From Gp6-AA40 sp035649395 (GTDB taxonomy: Bacteria > Acidobacteriota > Vicinamibacteria > Vicinamibacterales > UBA2999): DNA of 14,302 nucleotides. Within the stretch, counting starts at the first letter, position 1; each line of letters begins with the position of its first letter. The translations under genes and the position numbers were made by a program. Of the stretch, positions 14,083 to 14,302 are shown one piece after another. The stretch spans positions 1 through 14,302 of the forward strand of contig DASRJR010000361.1 in NCBI GenBank assembly GCA_035649395.1. The letters run 5' to 3'. The notes beneath the pieces are model-generated. The model was not told the origin of the DNA. It ran no database searches and saw nothing but the letters and a program-made list of their open reading frames with translations.

Positions 14083-14141
14083 AGACCCGCCTCTACGACG
14101 TTCGCTTTGATGCGTTGTAGAGGCGGGTCTTCAGACCCGCC
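14072..14141. repeat. 70-bp nested palindromic element (REP/MITE-like)
   Basis: Two small palindromes, GGCGGGTCT-AA-AGACCCGCC (14072-14091) and GGCGGGTCT-TC-AGACCCGCC (14122-14141), flank a larger inverted repeat. The 18 bases at 14083-14100 pair with 14113-14130 with one mismatch around a 12-base loop (14101-14112). The full unit can fold as one long hairpin or a cruciform with two side hairpins. It contains the TAA of the + strand transporter and ends 7 bp before the stop of the - strand DUF6152-like gene, so it may also act as a bidirectional terminator. No transposase is nearby. Confidence 0.85.
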
Positions 14142-14148
14142 GTTCGGG

Positions 14149-14302
14149 TTATTTCACTTTCGCCGGATCGCTGACGCCGCCGGCCGAGCCGCCGAGGAAC
14201 AGGCGCTTGCCGTCTGCGAGGACGAAGTTGCGGCCGACCGCTTTGTTCGTCCCGTCCTTGGCCTGATAGCCCTCGACCACCAGCTCCGTTCCGATCGGCA
14301 CG
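14149..14302 (-). CDS. DUF6152-like secreted protein, C-terminal fragment (5' end outside window)
   Basis: Reading the minus strand, 50 codons end in TAA at 14151-14149. The peptide contains VPIGTELVVEGYQAKDGTNK, then AVGRNFVLADGKRLFLGGSA and ends DPAKVK. The pattern of PGT-like turn, VVxGYxAKDGTN, GR..., DGKxLFxG matches the C-terminus of DUF6152 proteins, small exported proteins of unknown function frequent in acidobacterial and proteobacterial genomes. This match is from memory, not a search. The N-terminus and signal peptide are outside the window. It is convergent with the transporter across the nested palindrome. Confidence 0.75.
   Translation of the reverse strand, partial: VPIGTELVVEGYQAKDGTNKAVGRNFVLADGKRLFLGGSAGGVSDPAKVK

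Noticed and set aside
13128..14120. Second long + strand frame of 330 codons over the transporter
   Set aside because: It is Arg-rich, has no hydrophobic segments, and overlaps the EamA frame, whose ten membrane helices and family motifs are unmistakable.

Overview
The window is a GC-rich bacterial chromosome segment with strong G/C third-position bias. The gene set suggests an Acidobacteriota genome, most likely of the Vicinamibacteria type: a subtilase with VW-rich tail repeats, a DUF6152-like protein, small secreted proteins, and c-di-GMP enzymes with membrane sensor domains. This placement is inferred from protein families recalled from memory and was not tested by a search. There is no transposase, integrase, tRNA, rRNA or CRISPR array. 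The window begins inside one gene and ends inside another.

Layout. 2-775 (+): C-terminal part of an S8 subtilisin-like protease ending in tandem hexapeptides. 776-916: a spacer with a possible 18-codon ORF and a perfect 20-bp tandem duplication. 917-3478 (+): a membrane-anchored PAS-GGDEF-EAL protein. 3542-4498 (-): type I pantothenate kinase CoaA, convergent with the previous gene. 4569-5024 (+): a secreted TPR protein. 5215-6015 and 6012-7265 (+): an outer-membrane beta-barrel protein translationally coupled to a secreted Tyr- and Gly/Ser-rich protein. 7311-8684 (+): a PQQ-type sugar dehydrogenase. 8841-9509 (+): a small secreted zinc-metallopeptidase-like protein with an altered metzincin-like motif, behind three phased TTCGTCA repeats. 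9786-10754 (+): a membrane HD-GYP-type protein with GYN in place of GYP.

10827-11942 (-) encodes an unusual fusion: a ParB-like N-terminal domain without an obvious HTH, joined by a Pro-rich linker to a degenerate histidine-kinase-like module. It is divergent from 12112-12330 (+), a 72-residue winged-helix protein whose Shine-Dalgarno sequence is one arm of a perfect inverted repeat. After a doubtful small membrane ORF come a secreted small protein (12620-13048, -), an EamA/DMT transporter (13168-14082, +) and the C-terminus of a DUF6152-like protein (14149-14302, -). Between the last two lies a 70-bp nested palindrome that supplies the transporter's stop codon.

Many genes have Sec signals or membrane segments, so the region leans toward the cell envelope. 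Two proteins belong to c-di-GMP signalling, one with both synthesis and degradation domains and one of the HD-GYP class. The best candidate for something new is the ParB/degenerate-kinase fusion with its divergent wHTH partner and SD-sequestering hairpin. The nested palindrome and the altered metzincin-like motif come next.
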